The notes beneath the pieces are model-generated. The model had not been told where the DNA came from, did no database searches, and saw nothing but the letters and a program-made list of their open reading frames with translations. The position numbers and the translations under genes are program-made. A DNA stretch of 64,000 nucleotides, taken from NCBI GenBank assembly GCA_009760855.2, contig WPIO01000008.1, positions 1,552,501-1,616,500 on the forward strand, read 5' to 3'. This stretch comes from Cristatella mucedo. Lineage: Eukaryota > Bryozoa > Phylactolaemata > Cristatellidae. Positions 51,840-63,639 of the stretch are shown here, in pieces. Every line of letters begins with the position of its first letter. The first letter of the stretch is position 1.

Positions 51840-52900
51840 CAGCTGGAACTAACTGATTTAATTCGACAGTAAAATCAAGTCTAGTACTATTCCTTAAAGG
51901 TTAATCGATGTATTGCAAGTCAATTACGTGAATAGGATAGAACACTAATCATTCAGGATAAATAACAGGAACAGGCTCTGTAATTGTATTAAGGCCTAGG
52001 TATTGTTTCCTAAATTGGGTGAAATCAAGATATTCATTTGAGCATCTTCCATCTTTGGGATAACTACTTCTAGGTAAAGAAGGATATCGGGTAGAACCGC
52101 TAGCCAATACAACAGCGTTCCTAATGTTTCCGTGATTGTAAGTACTACGATTTTGTGTGTAGTCACCATATTGTTAAAGTTTTGTGCGGCAACAATTAGC
52201 CATATAACTTTGTCAATAGAATTATGTACTGATAGCGTACGAGTGTACTTAAGACCTTGGTTCAAGTTTGTTAGGGTCATGTTTTCAAAACACCCATCCC
52301 TGCAATTCAGTTTCAAGTGTTTTCCACGCTCGCTTGAGAATTCTGCTAAGCTCCTTTCAATAGTAAGAGCAGGAGCAACACATAGAACCTTGAGCATCAT
52401 TTTTGACATGGCAATCTTGAACGCAGTCCAAAAACCACCACCGTTATTTAATGCTTGATTGGGTGCAACTGCTTCTGCAGCTGCCCTTCTTATAGCTATT
52501 GCAGTAGCAGCATTACCAGCACGACTGATGTTCCTATCCTTATAGCGTCATAATAAAATCCTCTTACACGAGTAAGTTCTCTAGTAAAATGAATATTGCA
52601 GAGTATTCTGCTTATGTCAGTGCAGAATCCACAATCTATAAAGCGGTAGCGATATACTAAATGTTCCTATGTCATCAGCAAGAGTACTAGTAAGGTCTAT
52701 CCTATAAATGAGCCCGTTATTCGAAATAGTTGCTCCAGATGCATTAGGGATTGTATAATTTCCACTACCCTCTATGCATATCATCCAGTGTACGTTGCCT
52801 CATCCTTTTTCCAACCTGTTTCAGGCCCTTCTGTTCTAGTGTAGTCATCTGCTTAGGCTAGCAGGCTCAGTAGGGTTGAAGGTGTACCTGACCCTTGCGG
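51840..52900 (-). pseudogene. AT-rich coding-like remnants, protein unknown (possible virus-derived)
   Basis: On the minus strand several frames look like decayed protein. One is a 137-codon frame (52409-51996). Its upstream continuation reads SRAGNAATAIAIRRAAAEAV then NNGGGFWTAFKIAMSK. Another at 52800-52625 reads WMICIEGSGNYTI... LTSTLADDIGTFSISLPLY. The pieces are broken by stops and frame changes. Composition and orientation match the neighbouring nuclease fragment, so all may derive from one inserted DNA element or virus. No family is assigned to these pieces. Confidence 0.35.
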
Positions 52901-52904
52901 CAAT

Positions 52905-53355
52905 TTAGCGTCTGCATAACGGCCTTCAACTCAGGGAATGTTCCTGCGTCAGTACCTAGAGAGTTCCGGGCTTTTCGAGCATTCGAACTGATCTCCGAAG
53001 CATTTGAGGGTGGGTAGAGTGTGCGCCCAAAGCCTGGAACTCACACCCGACCTGCTTCACGACATAACCCGACTTGTTAACATTTAAAAAGAAACTAAAA
53101 ACGCATCTATTTAAGACAGAATAGTCCCTGTGATTCGTCCTTCACTTTCTTTTTCGTTCTCGCACTGCTGCGTGCTGCCACTAACCACGCTTGCATATCG
53201 ACCCGGTTCATGTCACCCCTAACCGCGTTTTTCTTGTTGCTTATTGAGAAATCCACCAGCAGCCATTCAATTGTGACTCCTTTGAAACAAATGTAAAGCG
53301 CCTAGAAATATATTGAGCTATCTAAGGGGAATTTATCAGATGCATTATTATCATT
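52905..53355 (+). repeat. Right copy of the ~450-bp direct repeat
   Basis: Same sequence order as 50355-50803 with scattered substitutions (for example TTCGAGCATTC for TTTGAGCATTC), ending in a LINE A tail and ATTATTATCATT. Confidence 0.88.
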
Positions 53356-53741
53356 GAAGGCACAGCTAATGGACTGGAGCAAGAAGAACGCGTGGTGAAG
53401 AGATGCCTCGCCTGATTGATGGCAAGTAGTGCGGACAGGTAGAATCGAGCGAGCAAGTGAAAGAGGTGAGTGAAAGAACTTTTTAAGTTCTAATTAGTAC
53501 GCTGTTTGATTAGAAGCTAGAGCAGGTCGTCGAGAATGGTTGGACTGTGGCAACTGCGACTACTGTGACAGAGAGACAAGGCTGCTGAGTTTTGCCCCTG
53601 GAGGCTAAGTCTTGACCTTAGCTCGAGGCCATTAATCGCTGAAAGAGGCTGAAAGGGTGTGTCAGGCTGCATTTTCCTGGTCTGGGGTTCAGCCTTCTTT
53701 CTACCTTATCCTTATCTTCCTGATTTTTATTGAGCAAATAA

Positions 53742-53913
53742 TAACTAGCTGATTTGACAGCCTATTTTGTATAGCGACAGAAGCGCATCTATGGCTATAA
53801 CCTCCTTTGGCAGCGGCAATAAAGGATCGCCCACCGCTGGACTCGAACCCACGACCTCGGGACGTTGGTCGTAAAAACCATCCGCCTTACATAGTGTGCC
53901 ATCATGGCTACTG
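53742..53913 (-). mobile_element. tRNA-derived SINE (family S1), minus copy
   Basis: On the minus strand: GCCATGATGGCACACTATG, stem half CGACC...GGTCGTGGGTTCGAGTCC (good B box), GGTGGGCGATCC, and end AAATCAGCTAGTTATT. It sits inside LINE A-like debris (GGCAACTGC..CTACTG on both sides). Confidence 0.8.
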
Positions 53914-54099
53914 TGGCAACTGCAACTACTGCGACAGACAGGCCTCGCTGCTGAGCTTTGCACCACCTGTAAACGCCTTACCTTAACACAGACTGGAACA
54001 GCTGCATCTGCAATAAGTTACAGAAGTCGAGATTGGATGAACCAACTTGGATGTGATATTTCCGTCAACACAGTTCAGAATTTTTCAATTTTACACAGC

Positions 54100-56268
54100 T
54101 GCTACTAGACGCGTCTCGAGTTTGGAGCCGATGCAGCGATGTGCATGCTAGGGCTGTCCTAAGATCCGCTGGGATTTGAAAATAATTCAGGACTTGCAAC
54201 TGAAGGGCCCCCAATCATTGTCTCACATCAGCTTAAACCTGCATCGATGTCTGCGTATATCAACCGTCAGCTTAAAATACTATAAATGCTCATTAAATTA
54301 CGAATTAAATTTGCATTCTATAGTTTTGACGTTTGATATGCAATCGCTGCATCTGATGGCAGTTACTTCTTAGCAGACTTAAGACTAGCAAGGTATTGCA
54401 GGGCTATAAACCAAATCAAAAACAGATCCGAGATCCCTGTACTATTTGACTTCAGAAGTAAAAGCAAGAGTTGTAGCTTGAACAGGATGTTCTTAAGCTC
54501 GAGGTATGTACACAACAATTAAGGTATTTGTAGTGGGACTTTGAGTAAACAACATTCGCTCTGCGGATAACGTACGGTTCTCACTAGTCGTAGCATTCAC
54601 GGTTTAGGAAGGTAAAGGTTTTTACCCACGATGAATACGCTGGCCCAGAATGGCTGTAATTCGACAGGGGTCGCCGGCTAGATCATAGCCTGACTTTTGA
54701 GCTTGAGCCCGGTTGTGGGAGGACACGTCTCTTGGCGTTCGGGTACCACGCGCTCGTAGCCGTGTCGGGGTAGCTGGTGCTCTTAGGCCAAGCACAGTCG
54801 AACTGCGTAGCCGGAACTGCTGGGCTGTGCTTGGCGGGACACAGCCTACCCCATAGTTTTGGTTACAAGTACGTAAAGGAAAAAAAACAGGGCATCCTGT
54901 AAATAGCAGCTGAAATTCGAACTTCCTCTTAAACGACGTCAGAGTCTCTCGATTTCATAACGTCATTCAGAAATGAATTACAGGCTTTGGGTGCATACAA
55001 ACTGAAGCACGGTCTACAAAAGATTTTGTGTCTGTTCAATTATCATGTGCATTATCAAGACAGAGACTCATGGCAAACGTTCATCAAGACCTCTATCTAG
55101 AAAAGTATATGCAGGTTCACACGATAAAATGCTCCGTATAAAAAAGTCCACTTAAGTGAAACAACTTGAAGGGCTGTAATATATGAGTCTGTAACTAAGA
55201 ATCACAAGATGCGAGATCATTGCAGGTAGTCACCTTAGCCGGAAGCGAGCCTCAGACTTGAGGTGCAATGCCGTTGAAGGCTTGATCTCCGAATGATTTC
55301 AACGTCAAGCAAGCAACGGCTAGACGAAACAAAGTAAAGCGCGTTCAATGTGAGCTTCGATTGAAGGAATCAGAAAGTTAGACAGAGGGCAAGCAAGCTA
55401 GGCGACCTGAAAAGTTGTTTGTCGTTTGTCTAGCATCCTAAGAAAACCCCGTCCCTACGTAGGTGTATAAAATATGGCACACATCTTGCGACAGTCAACC
55501 TGGTAGCCTAAGCAGAGCACCTCACCCAGGAGCCAAAAAAATCGCACGCCAGAAAGATCTTTAAATCGATTGGATGCTTTAAACGAAGCTAGTCAGGCTA
55601 AAATAAAAGCGGTGTGATGTGAGTAAAAAAATAACAAAATGATACCACATGACGAGCCGGTAAGTTTTTTTACCAGTTTCAGATGATATAGGCACATGCT
55701 TGGAATCCAGAATACAGGAAGTTTTATTAGCCCTTTACGAAAGCCACTCATCGTACTTTTTCTCGAAGCATTTGCTGTGAATTAGCTTCAGTATGTCTAT
55801 GAGAGCCGATAAAATGCATATGATTCCTAACCAATGGACATGCTTACTTTGCAGCCTATGTAAATTGGCTCAAAAAAATTTAGTTATCAAAGGAAGATAT
55901 ACGAATGACATTTTTATCATCACTATCATTTAAATAAAACAGCAGCAAATTCTGAACAACCGATGCAGGATTAGTGCTTGCATCCGGGTTTGAAGTTTGC
56001 TTGAGTTCTACGCTTACAGTACCGTATAATGCGTTAGAAAATATAATCAAAACTCCAACGCAGCGTCTCTTCTCTTAGCAGTAATTCTTGCCACCGACGC
56101 AGTTGTTCAGCCACTTAGAATGGTATTCAAAATCCGATATGCACTTGTTACATGCACCACGATGCTTCGTCTTTGACCCCCTATAAGTTAAATAAGAAAA
56201 GGAATCCCTCTCAAAGCAGTGCGACCCCAGGACAACAGTGTGCTCATAGACAACGATTTTATCGACCG

Positions 56269-56300
<32 letters not shown>

Positions 56301-56650
56301 CCGAGTAGTCTTAATACTAACAAGTTAAAGGGATACCTAATTCCAGTAGTCAATCACTACTATTCTGAAGCACAATGAAAAACCTCCACCAGGACCACTG
56401 TGCATAGTGCTTGCCACCAAACAACCACAGAAGACTAATCTTGTAGACCAGGGGTCGGCAAATTTCTAGGACTATCTCTAGGACTACTTTAGGCCATTTC
56501 AGGAGGTCAAGAAGACGCGCCAGGCAAGAGGAAACCACGCCCACTCTACCGGGTCGCCACAGAGGGAGCGTGGACAGACCAGCGAACAGTCGCAACAGAC
56601 GCACCAATGCAAACGGAAATTATAGGATTAGACATTTATCATGCGTTCCC
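54100..56650. other. No gene recognised; one long hairpin
   Basis: Mostly unique AT-leaning sequence with short LINE A debris (about 54970-55360, minus). An imperfect stem at 54767-54852 and (TA)n at about 56268-56300 are the only structured parts. Confidence 0.4.
54767..54852. repeat. Long imperfect hairpin
   Basis: The inner arms CCAAGCACAG (54788-54797) and CTGTGCTTGG (54825-54834) are perfect. The outer arms GGGGTAG (54767-54773) and CTACCCC (54846-54852) are also perfect. The loop is 27 bases. Confidence 0.7.
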
Positions 56651-56659
56651 GGTCAGCCC

Positions 56660-56910
56660 TAGTTTTACTATTTAATGCGTCTTAGATAACTCAATCTCTT
56701 TATAGGCGCTTCACATTTGCTAAAGAGAAAGCATGTTGGAATGGTTAGTAGTAGCACACTCAAGTAAAAACGTGAATAACATGGTTAGGGTGACTTGCAA
56801 AGGGTCAGCATGCAAGTGCTGTAATTGGTAGCATGCAACAGTGTCAGCAAGTATAAGCACATAAAGAACGAATCGCAGGGACCCACTAAATGCTGTCATA
56901 AATAGGTGCG
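56660..56910 (-). mobile_element. LINE family A 3' end
   Basis: The minus strand reads CACCTATTTATGACAGCATT...GGGTCCC, then UTR, and GCGCCTATAAAGAGATTGAG at its tail, without a clear ATT run. Confidence 0.8.
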
Positions 56911-57639
56911 ATGCTGTTTCGCCACAATCGCTCTGTGTTTGGAGTTCAAGCGTCGTCTTCAACAGCTGCCTACGTCTTCAAGCTTCGTCTTCGACTGACG
57001 CTCGATTATTTTTTGCTTTGTGAAGTGGCAGAAGGAGGTCAATTACATGAAGCTATTGATTTTGTTGATCTAACTTTGGGATGGCTGTATCTCATTTCTC
57101 AGACCAGTGATCCTTGATAGAACAATAACAGAGTGTTTGATTTTTACTAGCAAGGCAGGTGGAATCTGCTATGCTTAAAATGTGTAAGTACAGTAGGATT
57201 CGGATAATCAAGAGATACGGCTTGCAGTGTTACTGCCAGCAACCATGCGAAAATGAAGCAGGGGTGGGAAACGAAAATCTTACACCCGGGCACTGGTTCC
57301 TTGAAAATAGACAGAAAAAATGGTATTGGCAGTTCTTTTAGATGAGACGATTTAGATATAGATTTGAGGCTATTTTAATGGGTAACACCTATCGACTTTC
57401 AGGACGGAGAGGAGAGGTGAGATACTGATGAGACACTGAAAGAGATATTTAGGTAAATACCAGCCTTTTCGCATTGGTCCATTCCACTATTCACAGCAGA
57501 CATTCTGGCGCCTAGGAATGAATAACGTGAGCTATCACAGCATTACCTTTCGTTTCGTAGCACTCTCATCGAAAGCACCAGCTACTGGGCAAAGAGCCAA
57601 CTGGCAGAGCCTTTAGGCTGTTGCTAGCTCGAGCCGATT

Positions 57640-58990
57640 ATTTTTACTTGTTGGTCACGTGACACTAACCGTGCGACCCCTCTCACTATCTGCCCGTGTG
57701 TCAGCCTGTTCTACCACTTTGCTCTGTTCTGTAAGCCTCTTAAACAGCGATCCGACACGAGCTACCACCGAATGCCGTGCAAAGCCTCTTGAGCTGTCTG
57801 AAGAACTGCATGCTGCAATCCAAGGAAAAGATGGTGTCATCGTCCTTCTACTGTGCCTCACATTTACCTACATCAGCTGGTTACTTTTCAGCACCAGCTA
57901 CAAGCAAACTATCACGTGCAATGTAGGACAGAATACTTGAAACAAATTTTAGAACCGTCAAAATAAACCACCAGGCAGCGAGATTTCGCCACGTTTCAGT
58001 CAGGAGCCATATGTGTCCGTCCGGAGGCTGAGAACGATACAGTACTGTGGTTGTGCCGAGGGTTATTTAAGGGATCATTTATAATGTAGACTACTTGCTT
58101 GCTCCTAATACGATTTTCCGATGTTATCTCAGTCAATCCAGTAGTTTCAACGTTTCCAGGATTATCACGACAAGAAACGCATACATTTAGCCTGCTTCAT
58201 ACTCGCGGCTGAATACATTTCGAAGTGCTTGCAATCACACAGCACACCATTTCGGAGATGACAGAGTCACATGCAACCTGATGATTGACCAACGATTATG
58301 ATTGTGATCTGAATGCCTAGGACCTCCAGCTGAGCGAAACTATTTACGAGGCGCAAGTCAGGGAAGTCAAGCATGTCTCAAATATTGAGCTCTACAAATA
58401 TCTAACAGATAGCTGCCTCATAGAAGCACTTTCATGGGAGAATATCTATTACGAAGCAAGGCGGTAAGTAGCAACGGCAGTTCAAACCAAGAATCGACGA
58501 CTCACCATATAGAAAAAAGTCCGTGAAGTTTAATCGAATTGAAGGTTCTACTCGCCAACTGGTCAGAAGGCGCTGGCCGATCGCATTGTAGCAGCAGCCA
58601 GGGCCATGCACCACTAGTGGATGAACAGCTGCTTTGTATATGTCGGCCAGGCTATATTCACCAGCCGAACGCCAGCTCGCAAATATGACGAGCATGCTAT
58701 TTCAGCAGTAATGTTTTACTGATAGTATGCAGCTATTGAAACGCACCTTTTGTTATATCGTTGACGAAAACCGGGAGCCCTCTCCTTTTCATGTTGATTT
58801 GAATGTCGCCGCCTAATTAAATTGGGACAACTACTGGGGTTAATGTTAAACTTTGTCTCAGAGGAAGTATTGGAGCGTGCTCGAATGACTGTCCGGTCAG
58901 CTCGCCACTAGCTGGCCTGGCTGCCGAGCAAGACGCCCCGTGTCACGCCTTTCAAGCGGCGACTAGTAAGCTGGTTGGCTTGTGGCAACA
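57640..58990. repeat. 1.3-kb dispersed/duplicated unit, copy 1
   Basis: Matches 61.70-63.03 kb almost throughout at an offset of about 4.04 kb, with substitutions and few gaps. It contains a plus-strand frame of 93 codons (57659-57940) with a central hydrophobic segment. The last 72 codons are alignable without gaps to the frame at 61758-61979. Confidence 0.8.
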
Positions 58991-59112
58991 ATTGAGTATC
59001 TGCATACAGGCAAATGGACGTGAGCGATAATTCACGACGACTTTCGTAACCGCTTCCGTGAACCGAGGTCCGGCGGCAGGCCCGCATCATTCTTCGTGTG
59101 AATGCATGCTAG

Positions 59113-59298
59113 ACTGGTGAGCCGCGATGGCACACTAGATAAGGCGGTGGCTTTCACGACCTCGGTCCTGAGGTCGTGGGTTTGATTCCTGCGGTGGGCG
59201 ATTCTTTATCGCAACTGCAAGCGGTGGTGATAGCCGTAAGGGCTCTTCTGTCGCTATACAAAAAGAGGCTGTTTATTCAGCTAGGATTTTTTTTTAGA
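59113..59298 (+). mobile_element. tRNA-derived SINE (family S1), near full-length plus copy
   Basis: TGAGCCGCGATGGCACACTAG, stem CACGACCTCGG/CTGAGGTCGTG, B box GGTTTGATTCC, GGTGGGCGATTC, GTGGTGATAGCCGTAAGGGC and CTGTTTATTCAGCTAGGATT with a T run. Confidence 0.85.
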
Positions 59299-59539
59299 CA
59301 TGACGCAAGGTATCTACACGCGAAAATGCCACTGGCACTGCAGCAGCACATTTAACTCCCACTGCTCCTAATGCGAAGCGCTTATTCTTAAACAAAATTA
59401 TTAATTATTCCTAAACAAAATTATTTCTTATTAAACAAAATCTTTTCGTCTTTAATGTGGTCGCATTTTCATCAACGGCATCGAAGAAACAGTCAACAAC
59501 ATCGTTGTCAGAAAACGGCATGCTTTTGAAACTAGTAAA

Positions 59540-60275
59540 TAGTAATAATAATAACACACTTGATAAAGCGTCCTCGGAGAACTCAATCTATTTCTCTATG
59601 CTTCACATTTGATGCAAATGATGCATGATTGAGGGTTAGCAGTTTCTCGCTAAATAAACAACAATAATAGCATGGTTAGGGGTGACATGCCCAGTGTCAG
59701 CACGCATGAGCACACGAAAGACGAATCTCAGGGACCTACAAAATGCTGTGATTTATAGGTGCCTTTGATTTCTTTTCAATTGGGCTTAAGTCTGGGAATG
59801 TCGTAACGGAAGTCGTTAGTGATTTTCAAGCTTTAGGAGCATACAAACTAAAGTCGCGATCAACAAAAGATTTGAGAATTGAATTAAGCATAGGTAAACA
59901 GTTACATTCGAAACAGTGGATAGTACGAGGCATAGCCTGGTTGAGCATAGTAGGTCTGTCAACACATATTCGTAGGCTAGGGACTAAGAATGAAGGGACC
60001 TGAAATTAAGTGACACACCTTGAAGTCAATGTGATGCTTTACTGGTAGCCAGTGTGGGTCGGCGAGAAGTGGTGTAACGTGGCAACCGCTACGCTCTCCA
60101 CAGGCAAGCCTAGATGCAGAGTTTTGCACCAGCTGTAAGTGCCTGATTACACAGGCCGGTAGCTGCCATCTGAAAGTGTAACCACATTATGCATTAATAT
60201 CAGTCTAGACAAATTGCCTTTTCTGGAACGGTAATTCTGCCCCAACTTTGTAATTCGTGCATGAGGCCGTGCACT
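59540..60275 (-). mobile_element. LINE family A 3' part
   Basis: (AATA)n, then CTTGATAAAGCGTCCTCGGAGAAC (the tail read from the opposite strand), the UTR and the C-terminal block to about 60180. Further unmatched LINE-like sequence to 60275 is shared with 63.43-63.53 kb. Confidence 0.8.
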
Positions 60276-60304
60276 TAGCAATCTAGTTAAGCTATATGTC
60301 GGAG

Positions 60305-60580
60305 TCTGCTGCACCAACAAATGGACTAAATGCTTGTCTTGCCGATATTCGATCCTGGATGTCAGAAAAATTCTTGAAACTAAATGACGGTAACTCTTAA
60401 CTCTTAACTCTTAACTCTTTGGTGTGCGACAATATCTCGCGCTCAAAACTTCAATGTGATTTTCGACACCTGCCTAAATTTTTAAAAGCTTCATTTAAAA
60501 GAACGCTTCTAAAGCTAGCCATCACGTCTGATTTCTATATAAGATAACGAGCTGTGTTCAACAGTGGCCCGCAGAACATA
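60305..60580 (+). mobile_element. LINE family B internal fragment
   Basis: Plus-strand reading LNACLADIRSWMSEKFLKLND and a NFNVIFDTCLNF reading match the post-RT part of family B. Between them an expanded (AACTCTT)n run has replaced part of the sequence. Confidence 0.78.
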
Positions 60581-60929
60581 TAACTAGCAAATATGGTTGG
60601 TAGTGACATTCGCGAAGCCAGCGAGTAAAAGCGCACACGTGACGGATTAAAATGACCCATTTACCGTTCCACAAAGTGGTGATCTTTTCAGCTTCTTTTT
60701 AAATGTCGTCACGTCACGGTATATCCTCGCGTCAGACAAAATTAAGTACTTTACTACCTCAAATATTCACTTGACTCAGCCATGCTCCTTATGTTTTCTT
60801 TGTTACCCAAGATAGTTGGTTTGCTATTGGATACTTACTGAAAGGTGCTTAGGCATTTAGTGTGCTGTGCAAATCTCTCTGCATAACGCCAGCATAGTTA
60901 TAATGGCTATGTGGAGTCACCGATGGGGA

Positions 60930-61030
60930 TACATGACATGACATGATATGACATGACTTGACTTGATACTGCTTGACATGTCATGACATGGCACCACTGG
61001 ACGTGACTTGACATGACACCACATGGCTAA
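60930..61030 (+). repeat. Degenerate CATGA/TTGACA pentamer-hexamer repeat
   Basis: ACATGACATGACATGATATG, then a long series of TGACATG/TTGACTTG variants, about 100 bp. Confidence 0.85.
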
Positions 61031-61699
61031 GTTTCAGGATGGGGGATCAGGCGAACTGAAAGCACAGTCGCAGTCGAAAGATGAGAAGCTGGTTTGATTC
61101 GTGCAACCTATCAACTATCCGGATGGAGAACAGAGATGAGCTACCAATGATATCCAGAGAGTAATTTTTTATTTCACAACCAGAATCTTTCCTTTCATCC
61201 GTTCCTTTTGTTTGGCTTTTAGCAAGTAGTTGCAGTATTGATTATTTACGTGGATAACCTAGTGCGAACTACCAAACAACAGCCTTTTCCACACTGAATT
61301 TGACCTAGCCGTGCTAGAGCCAAACTGTGAATCACATGAGTTACCTCAGCTTTAGGGTGCATTTCTCAGAAGGTTCAATGCAGGGGTCAACTCTTGGGCA
61401 GCAAAACTATCGGCTAAGCGTTTACAAAGTGGCTAGTTTGGGCTGATCGATTCACAAGTTGGTCATGTCACCCTCATTGTTTGAGCCCCTCACTGTCTGC
61501 TCTCGGTTGGCCTATGCGGACGCTATTTGCTGTTCTCTCGTCTTCTTGAAATAGGCAGCCGATCCGACAAAAATTTTTACTAGCAGCATTTGAAAGCCGC
61601 TTCAACCATTCAAAGAAGCGCATGTTGGAATTCAAACGATACATATTGGCATCATTCTCTACACGCAAATCTACTACAAACACAGCAGATCGAGAAGCT

Positions 61700-63030
61700 T
61701 CAATCAATTTTAGCATGCGAGTTTCCATTGAACTGTCTGTCGGCCTATTAAAACGCTTTGCTCTGTTCTGTTGGCCTCTTAAACAGCGATCCGACACGAG
61801 CTACCACTGAATGCCGTGCAAGGCCTCTTGAGCCGTCGCACGAAATGCGCAATGCAGTCCGAGGAAAACACAGTGTCACTGTCCTTCTACTGCTCTTCCC
61901 ATTTACCTACAGCTACAGCTTATTTATTAGCACCACCGACAGGCCATCTATTACGTACTCTGAAGGACAGAACACGTGAAACCAATTTTAGTAACGTAAA
62001 AATAAACCGCTCGGCAGCGAGATTTTGCGACGTTTTAATCAAGAGTCGCATGTGTCAGTCCGGAATCGGTCAACTGTACAGTTCAGTGGTAGTGGAGAGG
62101 GTTATCTAAAGAATCGCTTATAACTACAACTACTTGCTTTCTCCCGATGAGATTTTCTGGTGTCATCTCAGCCAATTTAGTAGTTTCAACGTTTACAGGA
62201 ATATAACAAAGAGGGATGTGTGCATTTAGAATACTTTAGTCTTGCGACTGAATACGTTAGGAAGCTGTTGCAATTACTCACCATGCCTTTTCAGTGATGA
62301 CAGAGTCACATGCAACCTGATGATCAACCGACGCTCATGATTGTAATCTGAAAACCTAGGATTTCCAGCTGAGCGGAAGTATTTACGAGTCGCACGTCAG
62401 GGAAGTCTAGCGTGGCTCATAGATTTAGCTCCTCAAACATTAATACCTAGCTGCGTTATATAAGAAACTTTTCACGGGGCAACCTCAATTACGAAGCAGT
62501 TTGGTTAGTAGCAATCGCAGTTCAAACCAAGAGCAGACGATTGGCAGTGAAATTGGCACAGAATGAAATGTCTATGAAGTTGAACGGAATCGAAGTATCT
62601 ACTTGCTAGCCGGTCGGAAGGAGCGGGCCGTTCGCATTACAGCTACAGCCAGGCCATGTACGACTAGTTAATAAGCAGCTGTTGTATCGGTCGGCCAGGC
62701 AGTGTCCATTAGCCGAACACCAGCTCGCAAATAAGACATGCATGTATTTTCAAAAGAAACGTTTCACTAGTGATGTGCAGCTATTGAAACGCACCTTTCG
62801 TTATTGCTTTGACGAAGGCCCAGAACACTCTCCCTTGCATGTTGACCTGAATATCGCCGGCTAATTAAGTTTGCTTAGTTGCAGGGCTTAAAGTTAAATT
62901 ATGTCTCAGAGGAAGTTTTGGAGCACGCTCGAATGACTGTCCAGTCAGCTCGCCACTAGCTGGCCTAACGGCCGAGCAAGACGCCTAATATCAAGCTTTT
63001 CAAGCGACGACTGGTAAACTGGTTGGCGAT
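61700..63030. repeat. 1.3-kb unit, copy 2
   Basis: Homologous to 57.64-58.99 kb. The frame at 61758-61979 (73 codons) is about 60% identical by eye in protein to its counterpart over 72 gap-free positions, and ends at the same stop. Confidence 0.8.
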
Positions 63031-63039
63031 GGGAGTTTG

Positions 63040-63530
63040 ATCGGAGTTTTTAACTTCTTCTTTAATGTGGTCAAGTCAGGGCATTGCGTAAGGAAAGTCT
63101 GGAGTGATTTTCTTGCTTTGGGAGCATAAGAACTTAAGACATTGTCTAGGAAAGATGTTAAATTTATATAAAGTATAGGTAAACAGTTAGATTGAGAAGA
63201 GCGGGTGGTACGACGCTGAGCCTGGTGGGTCAGAAGATGTTATAGGTAGGCTGGAGCCTAAGCGTGGAGGGAGCGACAAACTGCGAAGTCGTTGCCCAGC
63301 TTTACTGATAGTCAGTGCAAATAGGCGAGAAGTGGTGTAACGTGGCAATGGCTACGCTCACGACACACAGGCCTAGCTGCCGAGGTCTGTACCAGGTGTA
63401 AACGCCTGATGGCGCAGGCCGATAGATGCCACCTGAAAGTGCAAAAACACTGTGTATCACTTACAGTCTAGCAAAACTGCACTTTCTTGAATAATATTTT
63501 AGCCCGAATTATTGTAATTCGTACAGTAAG
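63040..63530 (-). mobile_element. LINE family A internal/C-terminal fragment lacking the tail
   Basis: Matches 59.78-60.27 kb (TTTAATGTGGTCAAGTCAGG, CTTTGGGAGCATAAGAAC, GGTAGGCTGGAGCC). It joins copy 2 of the 1.3-kb unit directly, without the usual LINE 3' tail. Confidence 0.72.
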
Positions 63531-63639
63531 ACTTATCCGGGATTGTCAAGCGAAGGGAATCCAAATTTGGTCTGCTTTATTCATGCGTCTGACTACTTTT
63601 GGCACCTACGGCAATCGCTCTGAAAGCCATTTTATCGAT

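Noticed and set aside
50355-53355. Direct repeats read as LTRs of a retrotransposon
   Set aside because: The repeat contains an internal LINE A 3' end, lacks the TG..CA ends and polypurine/primer sites of LTRs, and no LTR-element protein motif lies between.
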